A stretch of 64,000 nt of DNA from Certhia americana (GCA_018697195.1 JAGMWU010000027.1:13435224-13499223), one strand, 5' to 3'; shown: positions 32,028-42,551, counted from the first letter of the stretch. Notes: generated from the letters alone by a model not told the origin. Made by a program: numbers and translations.

Positions 32028-32697
32028 TGTCGGAGTCTGGAATTATGAGAAATATTTCTTTGCATGTTTAAGAGATTTTAAGATCTCTGACAAACAGTGT
32101 TTTTAACCTTTGTTCATGGAAAAAGGGCTTTTAGGCTCTGAAATGAAGCAGAGTTTTCAAGAGTGTGTATTAGACAGTAGAATAGTGTGTAGTTTTATCA
32201 CAGGGTGAGAATTTTATATATATGGGGTTTTTAGGATTGTCAGCAGGTGAAGACAAGATGGAGGAAGCACGTGGCTTTTGGGCTTCCTCCTTCTTCCTCA
32301 TCTGCCTCCATCTTCTGCTGTGAGGTGGCACATTATAGTTGGCTTAGAGTAGAGTCTAACTTTCTAACATGGATAATAGTTATTGGAGAAGTATTATAAA
32401 TACTGATTACATGTATTGTAGTATAAATGTTTACGCCACCCTGAGGGCAGGGTTTTTTGGTATTCGGTATTCGGGGGTTTTTGGGGAGAGTGCCTGGATG
32501 GACCTGCTACACAGATCTCTGCAGTTCAGGAGAAAAATGTAGTGATAAGAAATAATAAACAATGAAGAGAACATCAGAAGAGATGACTCACAGCCTTTCC
32601 TTCAAGATCTCTGGGCTGGGGAAACAAAACTTTACATTTTTGGGTCATGGTAAAAGCCGGCAGAGAAAAACACAGAAATATTTTTTATAAACCCAAG
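32028..32697 (+). repeat. LTR C copy inserted in ERV2 pol, 3'-truncated
   Basis: It starts TGTCGGAGTCTGG and matches 14472-15180 closely. The pol reading stops before it (about 32020) and resumes after it (ATCCAGGAGGCT at about 32699), which proves insertion into an existing provirus. It lacks the last about 780 bases of the 14472 copy. No clean target-site duplication could be assigned. Confidence 0.8.
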
Positions 32698-32882
32698 AAT
32701 CCAGGAGGCTCGAAAACTCACCCTTGGGCAACACATTGTAGTGTATGTACCCCATGCAATAGCAGCTGTACTTGAACAAAAGGGGGGACATTGACTGTCT
32801 GGTAACCAAATGCTTAAATACCAATCACTGTTATTAGAGCAAGATAATGTTTCCTTGAAAACAACTTCTGTTTTTAACCCTG
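32698..32882 (+). pseudogene. pol: ERV2 pol: connection segment between two nested LTRs
   Basis: About 180 bases read QEARKLTLGQ and LKYQSLLLEQD, which match the reverse transcriptase/RNase H connection of ERV1 and ERV3. It is bounded by LTR C on the left and LTR A on the right. The last bases CCCTG (32878-32882) are the left copy of the LTR A target-site duplication. Confidence 0.85.
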
Positions 32883-34236
32883 TGTCATGGTTTAGCCCTG
32901 ATTGGACAATTGTGTAATATTGACACCTGATTAAACCAATGAAAAAGGTGGATACGCCTCTAGTGAATGCACATTTTAAGGTGACAATCCGGAAATAGCT
33001 CTCTTCTGGTTTCTGGAGGGGGGGAGTGACACAGCCTTGGCCCGGCCACTTCCCATGGCGGGGCCAGGCTGGGCTGAGGTTCCCCCCTTCCCTCCCCTGG
33101 CACCCCTGGCAGGACGGCCCATGCAGCACCTGGGAGCAGAGCCAAGCCCGGCATCTGCTGAACAGAGAAAAAGGGAGGAAGCCTGTGTGTGAGACATCTA
33201 AAGCCTGACCGGGCTGGAAGGGGGATCTTGGCTCCCCTCTCTCAGCACAACTGGAAATGAAAGGCAGCGGCAGGCCGTGAAGACTCTGGCCCAGCTCCAA
33301 CATCACTGCAATACATCACGTGACTGCCTTGTCCTGGCTGCACCTGTGTAAATTTTTTTCCTTGACCAGAGAAAATTTTCAAAGCATGAATGTTACCCAG
33401 AGGAAAAGAGGAGACCGGATGAAATGTAGGAAGACACAGCATGAGACTTGATGTCAGAAAAAGTGAGAAAAGAATCCAAATAGAAAAGAAGAGTAAAGGA
33501 GTGGTCTGGTTAGGTTGGACTTCTCCTGTGAAGCCTTAGAGAATAGACTTAAATACCCTATAACCTATGGAGTGCTTTTTAGGGGGATGAAAGGTTCTAG
33601 TCATAGTTGTCAGCTGCTGGAGAAAATTGAACAGAGGAAGACCGAGAAAGTGAGAGATGATGCTCTCTGCCTATTAAAAAAAGATGACCTTTGTTCCTTG
33701 AGATGAGGAGAACTTTTGTTTTATACTAGAAAAAGCATCCTTAAACTATACCCTAATAAACTGATATAGCCCATGAGCTGCTGTGGCAAGCTCTTTCATG
33801 AGAGGGCTTCACAAATGGCAACATTTCCCCTGGGTGGGCCAAGTGTAAAGTGTGAAAGCAAGAGAACTAGTATTTTGTAGAAAATCTCTGTGGTACCCAA
33901 GAGAGACTCCTTTCTCCTTGATGAATTGAGAACTGATTATTTTAAGAGTGATAACTGACTGAGAATACCAAGTTTTGTCTTTTTACATTGGAGTAAAAAG
34001 TAAATGGTGGGGGGAGGAGAAGTGTTTTGACGGTTTCATTTTAATTTCTTTTTTTCTTTTAGTGTTAGTTAATAAAGTTTTATTCCTTTTAAGTTCAAGC
34101 CTGTTTTGCTCTTGATTTAGAAAATCTTGAATTAGCAAACTAAAACTGAAACAAAGATTGGTGTTTCTGCATGGTTTCAAACTGAAACCATGAGAAATTT
34201 AGTGCGTTGGCCGAGAAATGAACAAAACCCACTACA
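32883..34236 (+). repeat. Solo LTR A in ERV2 pol, TSD CCCTG (1,354 bp)
   Basis: It starts TGTCATGGTTTAGCCC and ends ACCCACTACA. CCCTG occurs at 32878-32882 and 34237-34241, a perfect 5-bp duplication, and pol resumes directly afterwards. AATAAAG at about 34070 may be the polyadenylation signal. The primer-site-like text GTGCGTTGGCCGAGAAA lies inside these boundaries, so it belongs to the LTR and not to an internal region. Confidence 0.92.
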
Positions 34237-34241
34237 CCCTG

Positions 34242-35979
34242 CCATGTTTCTGTCCTCCACCTTAATTGACAATGAACCAACACATAATTGCTTACAGACA
34301 ATCGAAGAAGTTTATTCTAGCCAACCAGACCTGAAAGGCATGCCCCTAGAAAACCCTGATTGGGAGCTTTTCACAGATGAAAGCATCTTCATAAAAAATA
34401 GCAAAAAGATGACAGGTTATGCAGTAACCACACAAGACAAGGTGATCGAAGCTGAGGCCCTGCCAGCAGATGTGTCATCACAGAAAGCTGAACTAATTGC
34501 ATTGACCAGAACCCTAAACATAAGCAAAGAAAAAAAAAAAGTAAATATATGGACTGACTCTAAATATGCATTTAGTGTTGTCCACGTCCATAAAGCCATC
34601 TAGAAGGAGAGTAGACTTTTGAATGGTCAAGGTAATCAAATCAACCATGTTGTACAAATATTCGCTCTCTCAGAGAGCCTTAAAAAACATGCAGAAGTAG
34701 CTATCATGCATTGTAAAGGTCATCAAAAAGGGAAAACTGCTCCAGAATTAAGAAATTGCTTTGCTGATAAAGCAGCAAGAGAGATTGCAGAAAAAGGTAT
34801 CCTCACAGTAATTCCACAAAACGGGATTAACTTGTCTGAGTTCACCCCAAAATATGACCATGCAGACCAAAAACTAATTAAGTTTCTTAAAGCTGAGATC
34901 ACAGAAAGTGGATGAGCAGTTACACCAACAAACCAGGTAGTGGTCCTACCCCTGATCCTTTGGGACCTAGTTCAAAGAGAACATAAAAATACACATTTCG
35001 AGGCTGAAAATCTTTTGAAACATCTAAAAAAGGTAGTGATAAGGAAAAGAATGACTGACATTGTACAATCAGTAGTAAGAAAATGTGAAATCTGCTGTAA
35101 AAATAATCCTGACACAAGAAAAAGAGTTGTGTTAAGAGTGACAAATGCAGAGGATCTTCCTGGGGATTAATGGCAAATAGATTTTGCAGTTTCCACGCAA
35201 AGAGAGATACTGGTACATATTGGTGTTAGTAGACACCTTTAGTAAACAGCCAAAAGCTTACCATTGTCGCACTAACACAGCCAAAGAAGTGGTGAAAGTT
35301 TTACTCAATCATATAATTCCGAAGTTCAGAGTTTCCTTAGGAATGTCATCAGATAGAAGATCACACTGTTGCAACAGTGGTTAAAGAAGTTAGTCAGATT
35401 TTGGGAATTACTTAAGATCTACATACACCCTATAGACCCCAAGTGAACAGTAAAGTTAAACGCATGAATAGAACTCTCAAAATGCAAATTAGCAAAATTT
35501 GTCAAGAAATATCCATGACATGAGTTCAAGCCTTGTTTATAGCTTTACTGACAATTCACATACAACCCAGGTGAAGAGATAACATCAGTCCCTACGAAAT
35601 ACTGTATAGCAGACCATATCAGATTCCACATATTCCAAGTGAAATTCACATGAAAAAGAAACTTGATTTGCAGAGATATCTAATGGCTTTAAGTTCTACT
35701 TTGCAGAAGCTCCAAAATTACATCATGCTATCCAGACTTATAGGACTAAACACACCTACACATCCTTTCCAGTCTAGAGACTAGGTTTATGTTAAGTGGT
35801 GAGACAGTGATCCTCTATAAGCTAAGTGAAAAAGACCATTCCAAGTTCTGCTGACCACCCTCACTGCAGTCAAAGTAACTGACAAAGGACCCTGGATTCA
35901 CTACTCCAGAGTCAAAAAGGCTTCTGATTCTGAAACAACTGTAAAAACAGAGACTGATGAAGACAAAAGCATGTTTTAA
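34242..35979 (+). pseudogene. pol: ERV2 pol: RNase H and integrase
   Basis: Frame 34190-34603 carries RNase H (FTDESIF, WTDSKYAFSV). Further frames carry its last part (HCKGHQKGK, FADKAAREIAE), the integrase zinc domain (REHKNTH, CEICC) and the catalytic core with WQIDF and SSDRRSH, where ERV1/3 have SSDRGPH. The C-terminal domain follows. Stops at 34601, 34913, 35413, 35521 and 35827 replace conserved Trp codons, and many Gly and Glu codons read Arg/Ser or Lys. The gene ends at TAA 35977-35979. Confidence 0.85.
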
Positions 35980-36260
35980 ATGATTCCTCTTCTGTGCCCA
36001 AGGAACTGTTCACAAAAGTCATTCTTCTTCTTTGCATGATACTCAATTGTGCAGGACATTACTTCTGTTAGATGTTTATTACTGTTTATTATTGCATATT
36101 GTTATTATTGTTAGATATATGTTACTAGACATGTTTATTTGATGTTAGATATTTTATTTACCCTTAGATATTTATCTCTTGTTAGATGTTTTATTTTAGA
36201 TTGTTAAGTACTTGTATTTAGAATAAAGACTCAACAAAGTAGAAGCCTTGCCAAGCCTCT
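35980..36260 (+). other. ERV2 segment between pol and 3' LTR; env missing
   Basis: Where env would be there are only about 280 bases, T/A-rich with loose repeats of TTAGATATTTAT and TGTTTATTATTG, and an AATAAAG at about 36222. No Env motif seen in ERV1 or ERV3 occurs. The segment may be replaced or foreign 3' sequence. Confidence 0.65.
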
Positions 36261-36271
36261 AAAGGGGGGAA
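36261..36271 (+). promoter_or_regulatory. ERV2 polypurine tract
   Basis: AAAGGGGGGAA directly precedes the TGATGCC start of the 3' LTR, which is the expected place and composition. Confidence 0.85.
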
Positions 36272-36718
36272 TGATGCCTTAGGTTTTAGCTATTATATTT
36301 TTCAGACTGTGCTGTTTCGATGAGTAGTTTTAGGTTTCATATTAAGTGCTACTAAGCTCTCTTCATGATGTAGATAGACAAAAAAATTCCTTCTCTAGTT
36401 TGATACCAAGGACAACTTTCAGGCCCAAGAACGAAAACAACAGTGAAGTGAGAAGATAAACAAGGAAGATGGAGCTTCATAACCTGAAGCTATGGTTGGA
36501 CAATTGATTCTAGTATGCTAATGGACCAGAACTTATAAAAGTGTGAGACCTCGTGACCTGGGTGTCCATTTTGTGACCACTTTGGGGTGCATCTTGGGTG
36601 TAGTCCATCTGGACTCTTACATGGCCCAAGAGTACCCACTGAGACCTTTTAATAAATACCTACTTTATCCTTTTGCCCTGTCTAGTCTCTGTTCCAGGTC
36701 ACCCTCCAGAAGGCATCA
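36272..36718 (+). repeat. ERV2 3' LTR (LTR B, 447 bp)
   Basis: It starts TGATGCCTTAGG, ends AGAAGGCATCA, and pairs with 27503-27951. Only about a dozen differences were seen by eye. This contrasts with the heavily damaged coding part between the two LTRs. Confidence 0.92.
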
Positions 36719-36995
36719 CTCGTATCCCCATTCCATGGTAAAATATATAAATATAAATCTCCCAGCCCACAGGCAGCATTTCGCAAAGCATGAGCTCAGT
36801 GTAAAACCATGCTGGTTTGAAGAAATTCCTCAAACAAGTGTAGAGGAACTGTTTTATATGGGTGGGGATGGTTTGATGGGCAGTTTTCAAGCCCTTCCCA
36901 TCATTAGGTCAAGGTCTGAGCCCCAACACCATACACATATCTGCTTAGAGGCCACTTCTGTCCCTGAAAAAATGCCCAACATCAACTTGGGGTTA

Positions 36996-37326
36996 TGACT
37001 GGGACCCCAACAGAAACCAAACATCCACTGCACCTGCCCAGAGATGGAGGTCAAACAACGAACATCTGATGAAAAGATGGTTTACTTCATCAAGACTCCC
37101 AAAGACCCTTGCCCAGAAGGTGTGGCAACAAGCGCAAGGAAGAGGAAAATGGGTGGGGATGGGTGGGTGGGAGGTGTGGGCCTGTGGGATCAATATGTAT
37201 TTATACCTGCACCCTGTCTCAGACAGGTACACATGATTTGGTGGAAATATTCCCCATGTGTCTCCAGCTATAAATAAAACATACCCTTTACAATTTTTAA
37301 TTGTAAAGTCCTTATTCCGCAACACA
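36996..37326 (+). repeat. ERV3 5' LTR (LTR G, 331 bp)
   Basis: It starts TGACTGGGACCCC and ends GCAACACA, and pairs with 48372-48692 from AACCAAACATCCACTG onward. AATAAA (37273-37278) and the TATTTATA box (about 37197) give short U3, R and U5. A G-quadruplex-type motif lies at 37151-37171. A tRNA-His-like primer site follows directly. No matching target-site duplication was seen (GGTTA left, GCACT right). Confidence 0.85.
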
Positions 37327-37330
37327 GTTT

Positions 37331-37348
37331 TGGTGCCGTGACTCAGAT
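37331..37348 (+). promoter_or_regulatory. ERV3 primer binding site, tRNA-His-like
   Basis: TGGTGCCGTGACTCAGAT starts four bases after the LTR. It matches the complement of the tRNA-His 3' end (CGAGTCACGGCACCA, from memory) with one mismatch in 18. Confidence 0.88.
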
Positions 37349-37789
37349 TGTCTTCGTCTGCTGCAGGATTGGACCAGGAAGCGGACACTCCTGGCCGCAG
37401 CCCAGTCCTTTCTGGAGGATCTCTACTCCCTGGCTGCTCACTGCGGAGATGAACAAGAACCTTCTATATGGTGGATAAGGTATGTTTTATTGGGGTTAAG
37501 GGGGGCCCAGTGTACACCTGTAAGACGCTGGGAACACCTGCGCTTGGTGAGAGGGAGAGCTTCAGAGACATCTGAAATATAACACTGACCTTTGGGCAAA
37601 GGTATTGGAAGAGCTGGCTAAAGGGGTTCTTGTTGACCACAAAGGGGTGACCACTAGTGGGCTTCGGGGTAGCCCAAGCAAGAACCAAGGTATTATCAGT
37701 ATTGTTCTATAATTCTGCTTCTATAATTCCTATTGCCATAAATCTCCTATGAAAATTGTTCTTGTTGTAGGATTATATTAATAGGTGGT
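37349..37789 (+). other. ERV3 leader, first part, with splice-donor-like site
   Basis: Non-coding leader. ATAAGGTATGTTT at about 37475-37487 is a good match to a vertebrate splice donor (AAG/GTATGT) and lies where retroviruses have their major donor. GTGGT at 37785-37789 is the left target-site duplication of the nested LTR A. Confidence 0.65.
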
Positions 37790-39244
37790 TGTCCTGGTTT
37801 AGCTCTGATTGGACAATTTTGTAATATTGACACCTAATTAAACCAATGAAAAGGGTGGATACGCCTTTGTGAACATACACTTTCAGGTGAGATTCCGGAA
37901 ATCTGGTTCTTCTGATATCTGGTGGTGGGAGTGGTAGGAGGCCTGGCCAGGCTGCTTCCCATGGCCGGACCGGGCTAGGCCAAGTTTCCCCCTTCCCCCC
38001 CGGCACCCCTAGCCAGGCAAAGGGAAAGGAGAAAGGAGAGGTGGTGGTGGTGGGAAGGTTGGCTAGTTTAGTCCCAGGCTGCTGAGATTTGCTAATCCAG
38101 GACGGCCCACGCAGCAAAGTGGGGGCTGAGCCAGGCCCAGCAGCTCACAGGCAGGGAAAGGAGGAGCAATCAGCCCTGGCATGTTACAGCTAAGGCCTGA
38201 TCAGGCTGAAAAAAAGATCCTAGCCTCCTTCTCTCAGCACAGCTGGAACTGAACATAGGAGGCCTTAAGATCTTGGCCCAGATCTAGCACAACTGCAATG
38301 CATCACGTGACTGCCTTGTCCTGGCTGTGGCCTGCATTAAATTTTTCTTAACCAGATGAAACTTCCAAAGCATGAATCTTGCCCAGTGAAAGAAAGAAGA
38401 GACCAAATGAAATGTAGAAAGACACAGTGTAAGACCTAAAGTCAGAGAAAGTGAGAGAAGAATCCTAAATGGAAAGGAAGACTGAAGTAGTAGCCTAGTT
38501 TGGTTGGACTTATCTTGTAAGGCTATAGAGAATGGACTTAATACCCTGTAAAATATAGAATGCTTTTAGAAGAATGCAAAGTTCTAGTCATAGTTGTGAG
38601 TTGATGTAATTGTGATCTACTAGAGAGACTGAACAAAGGAAGACCGAGAAAGAGAGAGATGATGTCCTCTGCCCATTGAGAGAAGATGACCTCTGTTCCT
38701 TGAGATAAATATGAGATAGATAAACTCTTTCTTTATACTAGAAGAAGCATCCTTAAACTGTACCCTAAAAAGCTGATATGGTCCATGAGCGGCTGAAGAG
38801 ACTGTCCCGTGGGGAGGGACTTCACAATGGAAAATTTTCTTCCTCCTGGGTAAGCCATTCATGAAGTGTGAGAGCAAGAGAGCTAGTATCTTGTAGAAAA
38901 TCTCTATGGTATTCAAGAGAGACTCCTTTGTACTTGATGAATTGAGAAATTATTATTTTAAGAGTGATAAATGACTGAGAATCCCAAGTTTTTTCTTTTC
39001 ATATTAGAGTAAGAAAGTGAATAGTTGGTGGGGGAAGGAGAAGTGTTTTGAAAGTTTTATTCTGATTCTTATTTTTTTCCTTTTAGTGTTAGTTAATCTT
39101 AATAAAGTTTAATTCCTTTTAAGCTTAAGCCTGCTTTGCTCTTGATTGAAAAATTACAAACTAGCAAACCAAAATTACAACCCAAACCAGAACCACAACA
39201 CCATTAGTGCATTGGCCAGGAAAGGTCAAACTGAACCAGCGACA
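37790..39244 (+). repeat. Solo LTR A in ERV3 leader, TSD GTGGT (1,455 bp)
   Basis: It starts TGTCCTGGTTTAGC and ends AACCAGCGACA. GTGGT occurs on both sides (37785-37789 and 39245-39249). It matches the copies at 32883 and 8825. Conserved blocks include GCATCACGTGACTGCCTTGT (about 38300), AATAAAG (about 39105) and GCCTGCTTTGCTCTTGATTG. Confidence 0.92.
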
Positions 39245-39249
39245 GTGGT

Positions 39250-39779
39250 GGAAGAAGGTTCTATGGGGGACAAAACTAGTGATATTTGGTGGTTTTATTT
39301 GTGGTGCCCTAATTCTTGGTGGCAATTTTGGTTCTCGGTAATTAAATTTGTATGTATAGTGTCTTTTGAAAGTGTGTTTAAGCAGAACTTTTTTGCAATC
39401 ATTGTATTCGTTTTTGTGGTAATACTGTCATCTTCTGTCAATAGCTTTAACTCGTGATTGTTTAAACTTTTGGGTGTGAACTTTATTCATTTGTGGGGCA
39501 ATACTGCCATCTTGTGTCAATTGCTATAATTGCAACAACTTAGTGCATTTACTAGTTAATACATTCTTGGTTAATTTTCTGAGAAATTGTTAAAATTAAA
39601 GGGTGGCCGAAGCTAGGAAGAGAAAGCGGAGAGCCCAACCGAGAAAAGAGGTTTTTAGTAGATCGTTAGGGTTCAAACTGGGAGACTTTCTGAATGATTG
39701 CAGAAAGTGGGTCAGTATAATACAAGAAGACAGGACGACAGACCAGATATATGTGGGAGGGTTATACTCAGACTTGTCC
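39250..39779 (+). other. ERV3 leader, middle part, with short open frames
   Basis: One frame (from the ATG at about 39265 to 39457) is strongly hydrophobic and rich in Trp and Phe. A second (39600-39779) starts with a basic run ARKRKRRAQPRK and stays open to the LTR B insertion. With LTR B and one duplicate removed, that frame would continue to a TGA at 40279-40281. Whether either is translated is unknown. Confidence 0.5.
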
Positions 39780-40226
39780 TGATGCTTTATGTTTTAGCTA
39801 TTATATTTTTAGATTCTGTGCTGTTTCAGTGGTAGTTTTAGGTTTCATATTCAGTGCTACTAGGCTCTCTTCACAGAGAAGATAGACAAAACAATTCCTT
39901 CTCTAGTTTGATACCAAGGACAGCTTTCAAGCCCAAGAACGAAAACAACGGTGAAGAGAGAAGAAAAAACAAGGAAGATGGAGCTTCATAATCTGAAGCT
40001 ATTGTTGGATAATTGATTCTAATATCCTAATGGACCAGAACTTATAAAAGTGTGAGATCTCATGATCAGTGGTCCATTTTGTGACCATTTTGGGGTGCAT
40101 CTTGGGTGTGGTCTGGCTGGGCTCTTTTGTGACCCAGGTGTACCCACTGAGGCCTTTTAATAAATACCTACTTTATCCTTTTGCCCTGTCTAGTCTCTGT
40201 TCCAGGTCAGCCTCTAGAAGGCATCA
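39780..40226 (+). repeat. Solo LTR B in ERV3 leader (447 bp)
   Basis: It starts TGATGCTTTATG and ends AGAAGGCATCA, and matches the ERV2 LTRs. Flanks GTCC (39776-39779) and GTCT (40227-40230) match at three of four bases, a likely decayed 4-bp duplication. Only an LTR is present, so the internal part was lost by LTR-LTR recombination. Confidence 0.88.
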
Positions 40227-40639
40227 GTCTGGCAACTATCTGGCTTTAAACTGGGAATTACCATCACTTGAGAGATTTTGAAAATCTCAGTAGAGAGAGA
40301 CAAAATAGGGCAACCCCTTGTTTTGTGTGTGGACTAAAAATCTGAGTGCCAGGGTGGAACACAGCTTGAGTTCTTTTACAGTGTTACCAGTGTAAAAAGA
40401 AGTGCTATTCTGCATCTCATAGGCAAAAGGCTATATGCTGTAGGTGTGTCTCAGAGATGCCGGTTTGGCCAGCAGCTCATGTTGAGTATGAAATTGTGAG
40501 ACTGATTTGTGGAAGGAGTCATTTGGTCCCCAAAATGTGGGATATTTTCGAAGACTACTGGGAAAAGGTGAAAGATTAGTGTAGGCAGAGGTTTGGGTGG
40601 AAATTAAAGGAGATAGAAAGAAAAATAAGGGGTAAAACA
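40227..40639 (+). other. ERV3 leader, last part, in frame with gag and Cys-rich
   Basis: The frame that leads into gag can be followed upstream to about 40310, with a few stops. It contains a Cys-rich stretch, CYQCKKKCYSASHRQ then CCRC (about 40386-40452). It might be an N-terminal extension of Gag or a separate small metal-binding ORF. No family was recognised. Confidence 0.4.
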
Positions 40640-42095
40640 ATGGGAACCCAACAGAGTAAGGAAGTACCTAAAAGGAGCCCTTTAAGATGCATATTATCTC
40701 ATTGGAGAGAAATTGTTGGGGTGGGGCACACAGAGAGTAAGAGAGTTTTAATCAAATATAGCACTCACTGGTGGCCCCTGTATAAATTAAAAGATGGGGC
40801 AAGGTGGCCATTGAATGGAACCATGGATTATAATACCATGTTTCACTTAATGTTATTTTTGAGATGGAAAGGAAAATAGGATGAGGCATCATATGCAGAT
40901 ATGTTTTTCACTTTGCGAAACTATCCAGAATGGCAAAGGGATTGTGGTATTAACCCCCCACAAGATCTTATGGTCTTAGCATTAGAAAGAGAAAACAGGA
41001 GGGTCCTGAATAAGTTAAAATGATGCTGTTCAGCCTGTAGCATAGGTCAGTGTTGTACTAAATGTGATAAGACATATCAACATGAGGATTATGATTTTGA
41101 TGATTTATACAGACCCCCTTCTCAATCACTGGAATTAGATGGGAATGAAGGGAGGGCCAAGACTGAGCACTGGCACCCCCAGGAAGCCCAGCATCCTCCC
41201 ACACTAGGGCAAGAGCCAGGGAACAACCAGCAGTTTTAGCTCCTCTTAGAGAAGCGGTGGGACCAGATGGAACAATGATATTGTTAAAGGTTCCTTTTAA
41301 TACTAATGATTTGGAAATATGGAAAAAGAATGTAAAAGATTACCAAAAGGATCCTATAAGTATAGCTGGACATTTTTGCTTAATAATAAAACAACATAAT
41401 CCAGACTGGAATGATATACAGTTGTTGCTACAGAAACAGAGAAACAGCTGATCCTAAAGATAGCAGGGGACTTAGCCGAAAAACACTACAAAACACTGGG
41501 AGAAGATGTAAAGTAATTCTTTCCCCTCCAGGATCCAGAGTGGGATGTGAATTGAGCAGTGGAAAGACAGAAATTGCAGGAGTATCAGGAGTAGATTGCA
41601 AAGGGAATAGAGAGGGCCATCCCCAAATCTATTAACTGGTCAACTTTGTATGCTATTAAACAGGGTCCCTCTGAATCTCCATCTGAGTTTTTGGACAGGT
41701 TAAGAGACACAATGCATCGTAGTATACCTTTGGACCCAGAATCAGACATAGGAATGTAGCAGTTAGTGTCATTGTTTTTAGGGCAATCTATCAATCATAT
41801 AAGATGTAAACTCCAGAAATTAAGACCCATTGAAGGGAGAAACCTAGAAATATTATTGGATGAAGCCTGGAAAGTGTTCAGTAATCATGAAGAGGGGAAT
41901 AAAAGGAAGCAAGGAAAAGTGATTTCAGTAGTTAAAAAGGAAGACAAAAATTTTTAAAAGGGACCTCCTCCTCCCTGCCTGGGAAGAAACCAATGTGCCA
42001 TATGTAAGAAATTAGCCACTGAAAAAAATGAGTGTCCAGAACACAGGAAAGGAAATAAAGGGACACAGGTGGTGGCAAATGTGAATGAAGACTGA
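40640..42095 (+). pseudogene. gag: ERV3 gag (matrix, p12-like, capsid, nucleocapsid)
   Basis: It starts MGTQQSKEVPK at 40640 with a Gly-2 for myristoylation. Matrix (WWPLYKLKDG, YPEWQRDCG), a Cys-containing and acidic linker, and capsid (DLEIWKKNVKDY, INWSTLYAIKQG, LDEAWKVFSN) follow. A nucleocapsid CX2CX9C stretch (CAICKKLATEKNEC) has Thr where the zinc-knuckle His is expected. Frameshifts and several stops, including one at a Trp in matrix (about 40878), break it. The TGA at 42093-42095 is in the same place as the TGA at the ERV2 gag/pol junction. Gag forms the immature particle at the plasma membrane when intact. Confidence 0.85.
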
Positions 42096-42536
42096 CGGGG
42101 ACCAGGGGGATCTTCCCTAGCAGATTCACTGGTTACAATGAAGATAGGGGAGGGGAAGAAACAAAAACAAGTGAAATTTCTAATTGATACAAGGGCAACA
42201 AATTCAGTCTTAAACAAAGCTTTAACACCTGTGGGAGAGGATTATATTATCATAAAAGGAGCCACTGGCCAAGCTAAAAGGGCTAATTTTTGTGAACTGC
42301 TAAAATATAAGTTGGGAAAGCAAATAGGTATACACAAATTCTTATATATGCCTAATTCAGCACATGCACTCCTGGGAAGGGACCTACTTGAACAATTGAA
42401 TGTGATAATCAAATTTGAAAAAGGGGAAATTACTCTGGAGGTAGACAATCAACAATACTTTCAAATAATGAGTTTACATTTAGTTGATGTTCTCATAGAA
42501 GGAGAAATCAGTGAAGACATCATAGCCCAAGTGTAG
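42096..42536 (+). pseudogene. pro: ERV3 protease
   Basis: The frame continues from the gag TGA without shift and stays open to 42536. The retroviral aspartic protease core reads LIDTRATNSVL, with Arg in place of the Gly of the conserved DTGA, and ends with ALLGRDLLEQL. ERV1 retains DTGA at the same place. The catalytic Asp is kept, but the Gly loss should cripple the enzyme. Confidence 0.85.
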
Positions 42537-42551
42537 CTTAGAGTGTAGGCC

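Noticed and set aside
34196..34225. Primer-binding-site-like GTGCGTTGGCCGAGAAA (tRNA-Gly-like) after LTR A
   Set aside because: The CCCTG and GTGGT duplications place this text inside the LTR A insertions, so it is not a primer site of a proviral internal region here.
39780..40226. LTR B as the true 5' LTR of ERV3
   Set aside because: ERV3 has a primer site and LTR G at 36996 with a matching LTR at 48372. LTR B here is flanked by a near 4-bp duplication inside the leader.
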